DNA of 64,000 bases from assembly GCF_002858805.1 (NCBI RefSeq), contig NZ_PJZI01000016.1, positions 34,551 through 98,550 of the forward strand, read 5' to 3'. Shown piece by piece: positions 1 through 9,396 of this stretch (its first letter is position 1; each line of letters opens with the position of its first letter). The DNA comes from Chimaeribacter arupi (lineage in GTDB: Bacteria > Pseudomonadota > Gammaproteobacteria > Enterobacterales > Enterobacteriaceae). The translations under genes were made by a program, and so were the position numbers. Under the pieces are notes generated by a model, which worked only from the letters and a program-made list of their open reading frames with translations, was not told the origin of the DNA and searched no databases.

Positions 1-540
1 AACGCCGCCGGCGGCCTGACGGCTGACGCGGACTGGCGCAACGTGGTGCTGACGCACAACGGCCGCGAGGAGCGTATCTCCCTGCAGGCCCTGATGCAAA
101 ACGGCAACCTCGGTCAGAACCGTCTGCTTTACCCGGGCGATATCCTGTTCGTGCCGCGTAATGATGACCTGAAAGTGTTCGTGATGGGTGAAGTCGTCAG
201 ACAGTCCACCCTGAAAATGGACCGCAGCGGCATGACGCTGACCGAAGCGCTGGGGAATGCCCAGGGTGTTGACCAGACCGTGGCCAACGCGACCGGCATC
301 TTTGTTATCCGTCCGACCCGCGGGGCAGAAGGCAGCAAGCTGGCTAACATCTACCAGCTGAATACCTCTGATGCCTCCAGCATGGTGCTCGGGACGGAGT
401 TCCAGCTACAGCCGTATGACATTGTGTATGTGACTGCCGCACCGATTGTCCGTTGGAACCGCCTGATCAACCAGCTGCTGCCAACCATCAACAGCGTCCG
501 TTACATGACCGATACGGTGCATGACATTAAGGATTGGTAA
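1..540 (+). CDS. wza: Polysaccharide export outer-membrane protein Wza (3' part)
   Basis: The frame is open from base 1 and stops with TAA at 538-540, giving the last 179 residues; the 5' end lies outside the window. The text follows enterobacterial Wza closely: a SLBB-type segment ending in [14 protein letters not shown], a second one beginning VFVMGEV, and the amphipathic C-terminal helix around [11 protein letters not shown] that forms the outer-membrane alpha-barrel. Wza is the octameric lipoprotein channel through which capsule or colanic-acid-type polymer leaves the cell. It partners the inner-membrane kinase Wzc two genes downstream. Identification is secure; only the true start and the signal peptide cannot be seen. 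Confidence 0.97.
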   Translation, partial: NAAGGLTADADWRNVVLTHNGREERISLQALMQNGNLGQNRLLYPGDILFVPRNDDLKVFVMGEVVRQSTLKMDRSGMTLTEALGNAQGVDQTVANATGIFVIRPTRGAEGSKLANIYQLNTSDASSMVLGTEFQLQPYDIVYVTAAPIVRWNRLINQLLPTINSVRYMTDTVHDIKDW

Positions 541-545
541 GTCAG

Positions 546-980
546 ATGTTTAATTCTGTTTTGGTGGTGTGCGTGGGCAATATCTGCCGTTCCCCGACCG
601 GGGAACGGTTATTGCGCCGCTATACCGACAATAAGGTCATTCAGTCTGCCGGATTGTCTGCGCTGGTAGGGAAACCTGCCGATGAGCAAGCCAGGCTGGT
701 GGCCGAAGAACACGGATTGCACCTTGATGGGCACACGGCCCGGCAGCTTACCGCCTCCCTGTGCAGAGAATTTGATTTAATTCTGGTCATGGAACGCAAG
801 CATATTGATGCGGTAACGAACCTGGCCCCCGAGGTACGGGGCAAAACGATGCTTTTCGGGCACTGGTCCAGTCAGCGCGATATACCAGACCCGTACCGGA
901 AGAGTCGTGAAGCGTTCGAGTCCGTATACCGTTTACTTGATGATGCGGCTCAGCAATGGGCAAAAGCACTTACTAGCTAA
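546..980 (+). CDS. wzb: Low-molecular-weight protein-tyrosine phosphatase Wzb
   Basis: This 144-residue protein has the LMW-PTP active-site loop C9-VGNICRS near the N-terminus and the general-acid motif DPYRKS towards the C-terminus. The family removes phosphate from the tyrosine-rich tail of Wzc, cycling the export machine. I chose ATG 546 because the protein then begins MFNSVLVVCVGNICRS, as in family members; an in-frame TTG at 534 overlaps the wza stop and is less likely. The gene starts 5 bp after wza and ends 12 bp before wzc, so wza-wzb-wzc is one transcription unit. Confidence 0.97.
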   Translation: MFNSVLVVCVGNICRSPTGERLLRRYTDNKVIQSAGLSALVGKPADEQARLVAEEHGLHLDGHTARQLTASLCREFDLILVMERKHIDAVTNLAPEVRGKTMLFGHWSSQRDIPDPYRKSREAFESVYRLLDDAAQQWAKALTS

Positions 981-992
981 TCAGGGAATAAG

Positions 993-3170
993 ATGTCTGA
1001 GAAAAATAAAGTTCAATCAAGCCACATGGGCGGCAATGACGAAATCGACCTGGGCAGGCTAATTGGTACGCTGCTGGATCACCGCTGGTTGATCATCGGG
1101 ATTACCTCCCTGTTCGCCGTTATCGGCATTATTTATACCCTGTTCGCAACGCCTATTTATAAAGCGGATGCCATGGTACAGGTGGAATCCACGGTCGGTA
1201 ACGCGATCATGGATAACCTGGACAGCATCATGCCGGGTGCCAAGCCGGGTTCCGATGCGGAAATCCAGCTGATCCAGTCCCGTATGGTGCTGGGGAAAAC
1301 CGTGGCTGACCTGAACCTGGACACCCAGGTGCAGGAGCATCACTTCCCGGTGTTCGGCAGTGGCTGGGCGCGCATCACCGGCCAGAAACCGGCCCAGATC
1401 GCCGTGTCACGCTTCAATGTGCCGACCGTCTGGATGAACAAGCCGATGGAACTGGAGATGGTTGACAGCAAACACTTCGTGCTCTCCACCGATGACGGTG
1501 AAGTGCTGAAAGGCGAAGTGGGCAAACTGGCGACCGAAGGTGAGTTCAGCCTGCTGGTCAGCGATGTGAAAGCGGAACCGGGCACCCGTTTTGACATCGT
1601 CAAACGCCCGGAAATCTCCGCCATCAAACAGATCCAGAACCAGCTGGTGATTGAGGATGCAGGCCGTGATACCGGCGTGCTGAACCTGTCACTGACCGGC
1701 GCAGACCCGGAACTGACCCAGAAAACCCTGGCAAGCGTCGCCAACAACTACCTGATGCAGAACGTTGAGCGCAAATCGGCCGAAGCGGAAAAAAGCCTGA
1801 ACTTCCTGCGTGTGCAGCTGCCGGAAGTCCGCAGCAAGCTGGACGCCGCTGAAGACAAGCTGAACCGCTACCGCCAGCAGAACGACTCTGTGGACATGTC
1901 CCTGGAGACCAAAGCGCTGCTGGACCAGATGGTGGGCCTTGAGGGCCAGCTGAACGAGCTGACTTTCCGTGAAGCCGAGATCTCCAAGCTGTACACCAAG
2001 TCTCACCCGGCGTACCGCACCCTGCTGGAAAAACGCCAGACCCTGGAGAGCGAAAGAAATAACCTGAACAAACGTGTCAGCTCCATGCCGGAGACCCAAC
2101 AGGAGATCCTGCGCCTGACCCGTGACGTGCAGGCCGGCCAGGAAGTCTACATGCAACTGCTGAACAAACAGCAGGAGCTGAGCATCACCAAAGCCAGCAC
2201 CGTGGGCAACGTGCGTATCGTGGATAACGCGCTGACCCAGCCGGGCGTGGTGAAGCCGCAGAAAATCCTGATCATCATCATCGCCATTATGCTGGGGCTG
2301 ATTGTCTCCATCTTCTGGATTGTGGTGAAAATCATGCTGTACCGCGGCATCGAAAGCCCGACAGTGCTGGAAGAAGCCGGGATCAACGTGTATGCCAGCA
2401 TCCCGCTCTCCGAATGGCAGCAGAAGAAGGATCGTGAAATCTTTGCCGGCAACCTGAAAAATGCCAAACGCAAAGAACAGGCCGCCGGTGTGCTGGCGAT
2501 CGGCAACCCGACCGACCTGGCGGTGGAAGCGGTGCGCAGCCTGCGTACCAGCCTGCACTTCGCCATGCTGGAAGCGAAAAACAACATCCTGATGATCTCC
2601 GGTGCCAGCCCGTCGATTGGTAAGACGTTCGTCTGTACCAACCTGGCGGTCGTCGTGGCGCAAACCGCGAAACGCGTGCTGATCATCGATGGTGACATGC
2701 GTAAAGGCTACACCCATGACCTGCTCGGCGTGCCGAACAACAGCGGCTTGTCTGACATCCTGTCCGGCCAGAGCAGCATCCAGAATGCGGTGAAGAGCGC
2801 CGGGGTAGCGAACTTCGACATCATTACCCGCGGTAAGGTGCCGCCGAACCCGTCTGAGCTGCTGATGCATGAGCGCTTTGACGAGCTCCTGGCCTGGGCC
2901 AGCGCCAACTATGACATCGTGCTGATCGACACCCCGCCGGTACTGGCGGTGACGGACGCGGCGATTGTCGGGCGCAAAGCCGGTACGGCGCTGATGGTGG
3001 CCCGTTATGGCGTGAACACCCTGAAAGAGATCGAAGTGAGTATCAACCGTTTCGAGCAGAACGGTATCGAGATCAAGGGCGTTATCCTCAACTCCGTGAT
3101 CAAGAAAGCCAGCAATTACTACGGTGATTACGGCTACTACGAATACGAGTACAAGTCTGCCAAGCAGTAA
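993..3170 (+). CDS. wzc: Tyrosine-protein kinase / polysaccharide co-polymerase Wzc
   Basis: A 725-residue BY-kinase of normal family length. It has an N-terminal Wzz-like domain with transmembrane helices near residues 32-50 and 423-447, separated by a long periplasmic segment with coiled-coil character. The cytoplasmic kinase domain shows Walker A (GASPSIGKTF, about residue 535), Walker A' with the VLIIDGDMRKG stretch, and Walker B (VLIDTPPVLAV). The C-terminus is a tyrosine cluster with seven Tyr in the last 20 residues, the autophosphorylation tail. Wzc controls chain length and opens export through Wza, and its phosphorylation is reversed by Wzb. Confidence 0.97.
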   Translation: MSEKNKVQSSHMGGNDEIDLGRLIGTLLDHRWLIIGITSLFAVIGIIYTLFATPIYKADAMVQVESTVGNAIMDNLDSIMPGAKPGSDAEIQLIQSRMVLGKTVADLNLDTQVQEHHFPVFGSGWARITGQKPAQIAVSRFNVPTVWMNKPMELEMVDSKHFVLSTDDGEVLKGEVGKLATEGEFSLLVSDVKAEPGTRFDIVKRPEISAIKQIQNQLVIEDAGRDTGVLNLSLTGADPELTQKTLASVANNYLMQNVERKSAEAEKSLNFLRVQLPEVRSKLDAAEDKLNRYRQQNDSVDMSLETKALLDQMVGLEGQLNELTFREAEISKLYTKSHPAYRTLLEKRQTLESERNNLNKRVSSMPETQQEILRLTRDVQAGQEVYMQLLNKQQELSITKASTVGNVRIVDNALTQPGVVKPQKILIIIIAIMLGLIVSIFWIVVKIMLYRGIESPTVLEEAGINVYASIPLSEWQQKKDREIFAGNLKNAKRKEQAAGVLAIGNPTDLAVEAVRSLRTSLHFAMLEAKNNILMISGASPSIGKTFVCTNLAVVVAQTAKRVLIIDGDMRKGYTHDLLGVPNNSGLSDILSGQSSIQNAVKSAGVANFDIITRGKVPPNPSELLMHERFDELLAWASANYDIVLIDTPPVLAVTDAAIVGRKAGTALMVARYGVNTLKEIEVSINRFEQNGIEIKGVILNSVIKKASNYYGDYGYYEYEYKSAKQ

Positions 3171-3181
3171 TGCACCACCTG

Positions 3182-3226
3182 GGGCAGCCCCTGCGGCTGC
3201 CCTCTCTCTGCCGGCTTTGGCCGGCA
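3182..3226 (+). terminator. Tandem GC-rich hairpins after wzc (attenuator-like, no U-tract)
   Basis: Two perfect inverted repeats follow the wzc stop. GGGCAGC at 3182-3188 pairs with GCTGCCC at 3196-3202, and TGCCGGC at 3209-3215 pairs with GCCGGCA at 3220-3226. No T-run follows. In the E. coli colanic acid cluster a stem-loop after wzc lowers expression of the downstream glycosyltransferase genes. The position here is the same, so I infer an attenuator or mRNA-stability element. Confidence 0.6.
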
Positions 3227-3337
3227 ACCTCATCGGGCTGTACTGCAATGGATACGCCACCGCGCACTGATGGTGGGTGATAAGCGACCTTACGGATGAG
3301 TCTCTATTAAGACGCACCAAGAGCAGAGAGTAAAACT

Positions 3338-4171
3338 ATGAATGAAAAACGCGTGTCCGTGTATATTCCGACGCACAACCGCTCGTCACTGCTGGAGCGG
3401 GCAATTAAGTCGGTCATTAACCAGACCTATAAAAATGTGGAAATCCTGATTTGCGATGACGGCTCATCAGACGATACCCAACAATTGGTCGAGCGTTATC
3501 AGGCGCTGCATGACAATATTGTCTACCTGAAAAATGAAACACCGAAAGGCGCGTGCGCTGCCCGTAATTTAGGGATTAATGCCGCCACCGGCCACTATAT
3601 TACCGGCCTGGATGATGATGATGAATTCCTGCCGGAGCGTATCGAGAAGTTCGTTAAATTCTACGAGCGCCATAAATACCCGTACCTGAGCTCAGGCATT
3701 ATCTTTAATTTCGGGAAGCACCAGAAAGTAGGCTTTAATAAAGTTACCCATATCCGGCTGGACTCCCTGTTATACCAGAACATCGTCGGCAGCCAGGTCT
3801 TTACCAAAACCGATTATCTGCGTGCGATTGGCGGCTTCGATGAGAGCTTCAAAGCCTGGCAGGATTACGACACCTGGGTCCGCCTCGGGGCGCGCTACGG
3901 GGAAGGGTACAACATCTGCGAAGCCACCTACATCCAGCACCTGGAGCATGAGTTCGGCCGCATCACCAAGAGCAACAAGCTGGAGATTGGTTACAACCAG
4001 TTCGTGACCAAACACCGCAAGCTGCTGAAACCGGCACACCGCAAGAACCTGCTGTTCAATTACAAAATGGCGCGGGATGAACGCCTCTCCATGCAGGACC
4101 TGATGCAGGTCTGTTACCCGGGTAACGTGGTTAACGTGATTAAATACCAGGCCCGCAAAATATTGATGTAG
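3338..4171 (+). CDS. GT2 family glycosyltransferase (WcaA/AmsB-like)
   Basis: A 277-residue soluble GT-A enzyme beginning [21 protein letters not shown], typical of family GT2. It has the donor-binding DDGS stretch near residue 45 and an acidic TGLDDDDEF (DXD) motif near residue 91. A later [15 protein letters not shown] stretch supplies the usual catalytic-base ED/QD region. Length and order (first gene after wza-wzb-wzc) match WcaA of colanic acid and AmsB of amylovoran. The role is transfer of one sugar to the lipid-linked repeat unit at the cytoplasmic membrane face. Donor and linkage cannot be read from sequence. Confidence 0.88.
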   Translation: MNEKRVSVYIPTHNRSSLLERAIKSVINQTYKNVEILICDDGSSDDTQQLVERYQALHDNIVYLKNETPKGACAARNLGINAATGHYITGLDDDDEFLPERIEKFVKFYERHKYPYLSSGIIFNFGKHQKVGFNKVTHIRLDSLLYQNIVGSQVFTKTDYLRAIGGFDESFKAWQDYDTWVRLGARYGEGYNICEATYIQHLEHEFGRITKSNKLEIGYNQFVTKHRKLLKPAHRKNLLFNYKMARDERLSMQDLMQVCYPGNVVNVIKYQARKILM

Positions 4172-4199
4172 CCGACACGCGCTTGAGCAAGGAATAACA

Positions 4200-4784
4200 A
4201 TGAGTGCTATTTATTTCATTCTTCTGATGGTGAAGGATGCGTTGAAATATTTATCCCATCTGGGGTTCCGGGCAAAAATGCGCGCCAACCGGGTGCGTAT
4301 TGACAGTTCCGCCTCGGTATTTGTCGGGCCTGATAATGTGCTGACGCTGAAACCCGGTGTCTCCATTGGAAAAGGCAGTGTAATTACCTGTTCCGATGAG
4401 ATGGCTAAAAAAGGCGTCCGCAGCCGTATTGTGGTGGGTGAGGATACGGCTATCAACGAATATAACAATATTCGTGCGTCAGGCGGGGAAATAATTATCG
4501 GGAAGAAATGTATTATTTCTCAATATGTGAGCATGATCGCCAGTAACCATGAAATAAATACCACCGAATACATGAAAGATGCCTTGTGGGACAACGTGAA
4601 AACCTCTGTCACCATCGGGGATGATGTCTGGATTGGGGCCGGTGCGGTGATCCTGCCGGGTGTCCGGGTCGGCAATGGCTGCGTGATTGCCTCCGGCGCG
4701 GTCGTGACCAAAAACGTGCCGGACTTCAGCATTGTGGCAGGCGTACCGGCCAAAGTGGTCAGCCAGCGCCCGATTCACGCGTAA
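4200..4784 (+). CDS. Hexapeptide-repeat acyltransferase (probable exopolysaccharide O-acetyltransferase)
   Basis: A 194-residue left-handed beta-helix protein. Hexapeptide turns are clear in the C-terminal half ([20 protein letters not shown] and the following [13 protein letters not shown]), closed by the AGVPAKVV signature of maltose/NodL-type acetyltransferases. An insert with SNHEI probably carries the catalytic His. The N-terminus has one hydrophobic stretch. A GGA-containing ribosome site precedes ATG 4200. Its place between a GT2 and a GT4 corresponds to wcaB in the colanic acid order, although the fold subtype looks different, so I give no symbol. Likely acetylates a sugar of the repeat unit. 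Confidence 0.85.
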   Translation: MSAIYFILLMVKDALKYLSHLGFRAKMRANRVRIDSSASVFVGPDNVLTLKPGVSIGKGSVITCSDEMAKKGVRSRIVVGEDTAINEYNNIRASGGEIIIGKKCIISQYVSMIASNHEINTTEYMKDALWDNVKTSVTIGDDVWIGAGAVILPGVRVGNGCVIASGAVVTKNVPDFSIVAGVPAKVVSQRPIHA

Positions 4785-4830
4785 CCCGTTACTGCACTTT
4801 TTCCGATAACTCACAGAGCCGCGACGCCGT

Positions 4831-6000
4831 ATGCCAACGCTAAAAAACCGTCACATTGCCATTGTTTTCACTGCCGCCATTGTGGGCGGCCATGAACTGA
4901 TGGCTGTCGAGCACATTAAAAAACTTCAGCGCAAAGGGCTGAAGCTTGCCTGCTTCGTGCCGGATGATAACCCGAAGCTGATGGCGATTCTGGACCAGGC
5001 GCAGATCCCCTACCAGCAACATGGGGTGCGCCACCAGAAACTGGAGATCCTGCACGCCTTCTTCAATGTCGGCCTGCGCGCCAGGGCGGCCCGCTTCCTG
5101 AAAGATCTGGCCCCGCGGGTGGACGACATTGTGCTGATTCAGGGCGATATCGAACTGGGGTCAGTGTTCGTCAATATGGCGGCACGCCAGAAGATTTCAG
5201 TGATCTCTTATATCCCTTACGCCCATCGCTTCAGCAAAATGGGGGCGAAACTGGCCGGGGTGAAAGATGCGCTGGGGGCGGTGGTGTATAAACGTTGCCA
5301 GCGTTACATCACCATTTCCGCCTGCTTCGCCGACGACCTGCGCCGCTGGAACCCCAAGGCGCAGGTGCGCGTGCTGCCGAACTTTGTGCCGGCCCCGCCG
5401 GCCGCTGAGATCCGCGGCGTCGGTTATGCCTTTACCCCGCAACCCGGCACCGTGCGCATCCTGATGCCGGGGCGCGTCAGTTTCCGCCAGAAAGGGCAGG
5501 ACGTGCTGGCCGAGGCCTTAGCCCGTCTCGGCGATCTGCCGGTGACCTTTGAGGTGGTGGTGGCCGGTGACGGCCCGGACCTTGAGGCGCTGAAAGCGCG
5601 TGCCGCCACCCTGCCGGACAACGTGCGCTTCCGCTTCCTCGGCTGGGTCAGCCCGGTGTGGCCTTACGCCACCGAGGCAGATTTCATCGTGATCCCGTCG
5701 CAGTTTGAGGGGGTGCCGCTGGTGATGCTGGAAGCGCAGAAGCGCAATATCCCGATTATCGCCTCGCGCCGGGACGGCATGAAAGATTACCTGCCCGCCG
5801 CAGCGGTCTATGGCCCGGAAGACGCCGCCGATGAACCGGCCGCGCTGGCCGCGAAAATTTCTGACTATCTCAGCACACAGCACGGCATCACTGCCCGCCG
5901 GCCGGAGGCCACAGGCCATACCGGGGCAGGGCAGGCGAGCCGACAGACCCTGAATGCCGGTCATTCCGTCAACACTACAATAAAAGAAGAACGTCTATGA
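4831..6000 (+). CDS. GT4 family glycosyltransferase
   Basis: A 389-residue GT-B enzyme. The N-terminal domain starts with a Rossmann-like IAIVFTAAIVGGHELMAVEH glycine loop, and the C-terminal donor domain begins around RILMPGRVSFRQKGQDVL. The retaining GT4 signature EX7E is present in FEGVPLVMLEAQ near residue 295. The stop codon overlaps the next gene's ATG in an ATGA arrangement, showing tight coupling. It would add one sugar to the lipid-linked intermediate. The last ~40 residues are low in predicted structure and vary in this family. Confidence 0.87.
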   Translation: MPTLKNRHIAIVFTAAIVGGHELMAVEHIKKLQRKGLKLACFVPDDNPKLMAILDQAQIPYQQHGVRHQKLEILHAFFNVGLRARAARFLKDLAPRVDDIVLIQGDIELGSVFVNMAARQKISVISYIPYAHRFSKMGAKLAGVKDALGAVVYKRCQRYITISACFADDLRRWNPKAQVRVLPNFVPAPPAAEIRGVGYAFTPQPGTVRILMPGRVSFRQKGQDVLAEALARLGDLPVTFEVVVAGDGPDLEALKARAATLPDNVRFRFLGWVSPVWPYATEADFIVIPSQFEGVPLVMLEAQKRNIPIIASRRDGMKDYLPAAAVYGPEDAADEPAALAAKISDYLSTQHGITARRPEATGHTGAGQASRQTLNAGHSVNTTIKEERL

Positions 6001-7235
6001 TGATGAGCAGCTCACGGGCCATGACCATGGGAAACAGTCGCGGCCTGTCGATTTCCAGCATTATTATTTTCTTTACCGCTATCGCCTGCCAGCTCACTGA
6101 CGTGGCGCTGGGGCCGGTCAAAGTGTGGGAGCTGATGGCGATCTCCCTGTTCCCGTTCTTTATCCGCCGTATCGAAACCAAACTGCTGGTGTTCCTGGTG
6201 GTGTTCGTGCTGCTGATGTTGCTGTCGCTGTTCAAGGGGGCGACCACTGAGGTCTATTTCTCCAACTACGGCGGCCTGAAAAGCAAGTACGTGATTTCGC
6301 TGGTGCGCTTTGTGGAGCTGGTGCTCTGCCTGGTGGTGGCCTGCCTGCCGTTTAACTTCTACCGCAATAATGGCCTCTCCTACACGGATATTGTGCGTAA
6401 GTTCCTGAACTATAACGCCATCATCCTGCTTGGGATCTTTGCGCTGTTTATGGTGGACGTGGCCGCAGGCAGCAAACTGGTCTCCTACGGCCCGACGCAC
6501 CGTATGCGCGGCTTCTATGTGGAAGGCGGCCCGTATGGCCTCTACATCAGTACGCTGCTGCTGCTGGAGCTGATGTTCCTGAAGCGCAAACTGGTGCTGG
6601 CGCTGTTTGCCGTGGCGCTGCTGCTGTCGCAGTCCAAGGCCGGTATCGTCGGGGCGGCCGTGTTCGGCTTCCTGGCGCTGACCTTCCGCTACCCGTTCCT
6701 GCGCAGCTTCATCAACCCGAAAAATATGTTCCGCTTCTCCACCCTGATGCTGGTGGGCGTGCTGCTCGGCGGTGCGGTGATGTACAAGGTGGCGGAAAAC
6801 TATGTGAATGACCTGAGCAACCTCAACGAGGTGCTGACGCTGCGCGGCAATGACCCGTCACTGGTGATGGGGCGAATTGCAGCGACCTATATCGGGCCGA
6901 ATATCATTGCAGATAACCCCTATATTGGTGTCGGCCTCGGGGCCTATTCCCTGGTACGTAATAATTCCGAATATCGCGGCCCGTTCCCGGTGGTACCCGG
7001 CTGGGATTTAACCGGCCTGGGCGGATTTTTCAACCTGATGATTGAGAATGGTGCAATAGGGGTAATCCTGTTTTTAATCGCCACCATCCGGTATTTCAAA
7101 TTCAATGAAATGGGCATGGTCTTTTTTGTCCTGTTCGTTCTGCCGTTTTTACTCGGTGCGCAGTTATATATGGTGTATCCGTGGTTATACCTCGGGTTTT
7201 ATAGTGTCTATCGCAGAGAGATGACTAATGAGTAG
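5997..7235 (+). CDS. Wzy-like exopolysaccharide polymerase (membrane protein)
   Basis: A 412-residue, strongly hydrophobic protein with about ten or more membrane segments and a larger polar loop in the second half (about residues 270-345, including GRIAATYIGPNIIADNPYIGVG). That GxG-containing loop and overall shape are typical of O-antigen/colanic-acid polymerases and ligases (Wzy, WcaD, AmsC). It would join lipid-linked repeat units in the periplasm after Wzx flipping. Start choice is between ATG 5997, 6000 and 6003; all follow the same AAGAAG ribosome site. It overlaps both neighbours, so translation is coupled. Primary sequence alone does not separate polymerase from ligase, but the operon favours polymerase. 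Confidence 0.8.
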   Translation: MMMSSSRAMTMGNSRGLSISSIIIFFTAIACQLTDVALGPVKVWELMAISLFPFFIRRIETKLLVFLVVFVLLMLLSLFKGATTEVYFSNYGGLKSKYVISLVRFVELVLCLVVACLPFNFYRNNGLSYTDIVRKFLNYNAIILLGIFALFMVDVAAGSKLVSYGPTHRMRGFYVEGGPYGLYISTLLLLELMFLKRKLVLALFAVALLLSQSKAGIVGAAVFGFLALTFRYPFLRSFINPKNMFRFSTLMLVGVLLGGAVMYKVAENYVNDLSNLNEVLTLRGNDPSLVMGRIAATYIGPNIIADNPYIGVGLGAYSLVRNNSEYRGPFPVVPGWDLTGLGGFFNLMIENGAIGVILFLIATIRYFKFNEMGMVFFVLFVLPFLLGAQLYMVYPWLYLGFYSVYRREMTNE

Positions 7236-8235
7236 GATTATTTTCGACAACCGATGGGACGGTTCAGGCGGCATTGGTACTTTCGCGGATGAGATTAATC
7301 GGATAAATAAGTTTGAAAGTGCCAATTTTTCCGGCAAACCGGTTTCCCCGGCGGATACGATAAAAACGGCAATGGCCAGCTTGTCAAAACGCGGTGATGT
7401 GATCTTTTTCCCAGGATATATCCCGCCGCTGTTTTCGAAAATACCTTATGTGTTTACCGTGCATGACCTGAACCACCTGGATCGTCCGGAAAACTCCAGT
7501 AAGTTCAAGCGTTTGTTTTATCAGGTGATTATCCGGAATGGGTGCAGGAAGGCGAAAAAAATCCTGACGGTTTCAGAATTTTCCAAGCGACGCATTGTGG
7601 AGTGGAGTGGTATTAATCCTAATAAGGTCATTAACGTCGGTAATGGCGTATCAGAAAGTTTTAATGTTGATGTAAAACCTTATAATGTCGACTTCAAATA
7701 CTTCTTGTGTGTCAGTAACCGCAAAGCCCATAAGAATGAGCTGCGGACACTGGAAGCCTTCAGTAAGGCGAATTTACCGCCGGAGGTAAAGCTGGTATTT
7801 ACCGGTAAGCCGAATGAAGAACTGACCGCCTTAATGGAAAAATTAAAGGTGACGAACCGGGTACATTTTACCCATTTTGTTGCCCTGGAAGATCTGCCCT
7901 CACTCTATAAGAGCGCAAGCGGCCTGGTATTTGCCTCGCTGTATGAAGGGTTTGGCCTGCCGGTCATTGAAGCGATGGCCTGCGGCACGCCGGTGATTAC
8001 CTCGAATACCACCTCACTGCCGGAAGTGGCAGGCGATGCGGCTATTTTGGTGAACCCACTGGATGTGGATGATATTTCAACTGCAATGAATCAGCTCTAT
8101 TTTAATGAGGCATTGCGGGAAAAACTGATTGCGAAAGGATTCATTCAGGCGAAGAAGTTTTCGTGGGAAAAAACCGCCGAGAAAGTCAGGAAAGCCCTGA
8201 ATGAGGTCATTGCCGAGGAACACAATGGAAAATAA
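7228..8235 (+). CDS. GT4 family glycosyltransferase
   Basis: A 335-residue GT-B protein. Motifs include [14 protein letters not shown] in the acceptor domain, the [15 protein letters not shown] segment common in GT4 enzymes, and the donor-site EX7E motif in [19 protein letters not shown] near residue 240, followed by [10 protein letters not shown]. These features resemble mannosyl- and rhamnosyl-type GT4 enzymes. Base use is visibly more AT-rich than in flanking genes, which hints at a different recent origin. The start overlaps the polymerase gene by 8 bp and the end overlaps the next GT4 gene by 11 bp. Confidence 0.88.
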   Translation: MSRIIFDNRWDGSGGIGTFADEINRINKFESANFSGKPVSPADTIKTAMASLSKRGDVIFFPGYIPPLFSKIPYVFTVHDLNHLDRPENSSKFKRLFYQVIIRNGCRKAKKILTVSEFSKRRIVEWSGINPNKVINVGNGVSESFNVDVKPYNVDFKYFLCVSNRKAHKNELRTLEAFSKANLPPEVKLVFTGKPNEELTALMEKLKVTNRVHFTHFVALEDLPSLYKSASGLVFASLYEGFGLPVIEAMACGTPVITSNTTSLPEVAGDAAILVNPLDVDDISTAMNQLYFNEALREKLIAKGFIQAKKFSWEKTAEKVRKALNEVIAEEHNGK

Positions 8236-9379
8236 CTATAGCGTAGGCTTTGTCACCGACTGGCTGGTGACCTACGCCGGTGCCGAGAAGGTGCTGAGCG
8301 AACTGGTGCAAATCTATCCGGATGCAGACCTTTACTCCGTGATCGATTTCCTGTCTGACAAAGACCGCCAGAAGATCGGCAACAAACGCGCCACCACCAC
8401 CTTCGCGCAGAACCTGCCGCGGGTGAAGAAAAAATACCAGAACTACCTGCCGCTGATGCCGCTGGCGATTGAGCAACTGGATGTCTCCGCGCATGACGTG
8501 GTGCTCTCCAGCTCCCACGCGGTGGCAAAAGGGGTGCTGACCGGCCCGGACCAGCTGCACATCAGCTATGTGCACTCGCCGATCCGCTACGCCTGGGACC
8601 TCCAGCACCAGTACCTGCGCGGTGCCGGGCTGGACAAGGGCATGAAAGGCTCGCTGGCCAAGTACCTGCTGCACAAGATGCGCCTGTGGGATTACCGCAC
8701 TGCCAAGGGTGTCGACCATTTCATCGGCAACTCGCAGTTTATTGCCCGCCGTATCCACAAGGTATACGGCCGCAAGGCGGATGTGATCTATCCGCCGGTG
8801 AACGTTGATCGCTTTACGCTGAATGAGAACAAAGAAGAGTTCTATTTCACTGCCTCGCGCATGGTGCCGTACAAACGTATGGACCTGATCGTCGAAGCCT
8901 TCGCCGCCATGCCGGACAAAAAACTGGTGGTGATTGGCGACGGCAGCGAGATGGAGAAAGTGAAACGCCTGGCCAAGCCCAACATCGAAATCCTGGGCTT
9001 CCAGGATGACGCCACGCTGGTGGATTACATGCGCCGCGCCAAGGCGTTTGTGTTTGCCGCTGAGGAAGATTTCGGTATCTCCCCGGTGGAAGCGCAGGCC
9101 TGCGGCACGCCGGTGATCGCCTTCGGCAAGGGCGGGGCGCTGGAAACCGTGCGCCCGCTGGGTGTCGCACGGCCGACCGGCCTGTTCTTTGACGCGCAGA
9201 CCGTGCCGAGCCTGGTGGCCGCCGTGGAACGTTTTGAACAGAACCGCGACGCGATTACCGCCGCGGACTGCCGGCTGAATGCCACCAAGTTTTCTGAAGC
9301 GCGTTTCCGTCAGGAGATGCAGCAATACGTCGATGCCAAATGGCAGGCGTTCAACGAATCCAAGCAGATCATTTACTAG
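8225..9379 (+). CDS. GT4 family glycosyltransferase (WbaZ-like, probable mannosyltransferase)
   Basis: A 384-residue GT-B enzyme starting at ATG 8225, which gives [20 protein letters not shown], the usual N-terminus of the WbaZ/mannosyltransferase branch; an upstream in-frame start at 8201 would add unsupported residues. HSPIRYAWD and the EX7E motif [19 protein letters not shown] are clear. The gene sits directly before manC and manB, which make GDP-mannose, and WbaZ-type enzymes commonly use that donor, so mannosyl transfer is the best guess. It overlaps the previous GT4 gene by 11 bp. Confidence 0.86.
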   Translation: MENNYSVGFVTDWLVTYAGAEKVLSELVQIYPDADLYSVIDFLSDKDRQKIGNKRATTTFAQNLPRVKKKYQNYLPLMPLAIEQLDVSAHDVVLSSSHAVAKGVLTGPDQLHISYVHSPIRYAWDLQHQYLRGAGLDKGMKGSLAKYLLHKMRLWDYRTAKGVDHFIGNSQFIARRIHKVYGRKADVIYPPVNVDRFTLNENKEEFYFTASRMVPYKRMDLIVEAFAAMPDKKLVVIGDGSEMEKVKRLAKPNIEILGFQDDATLVDYMRRAKAFVFAAEEDFGISPVEAQACGTPVIAFGKGGALETVRPLGVARPTGLFFDAQTVPSLVAAVERFEQNRDAITAADCRLNATKFSEARFRQEMQQYVDAKWQAFNESKQIIY

Positions 9380-9396
9380 GTGTAAGGGGAAATCTC

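Noticed and set aside
1689..3320. 543-codon minus-strand open frame over wzc
   Set aside because: It is an antisense shadow of wzc, which is secure. The translation is rich in His, Arg and Gln as expected from reverse-frame reading and has no domain features.
4790..4812. Sigma-28 -10-like CCGATAA before the GT4 gene at 4831
   Set aside because: No TAAA-type -35 at the right spacing and the gene lies within the exopolysaccharide operon.
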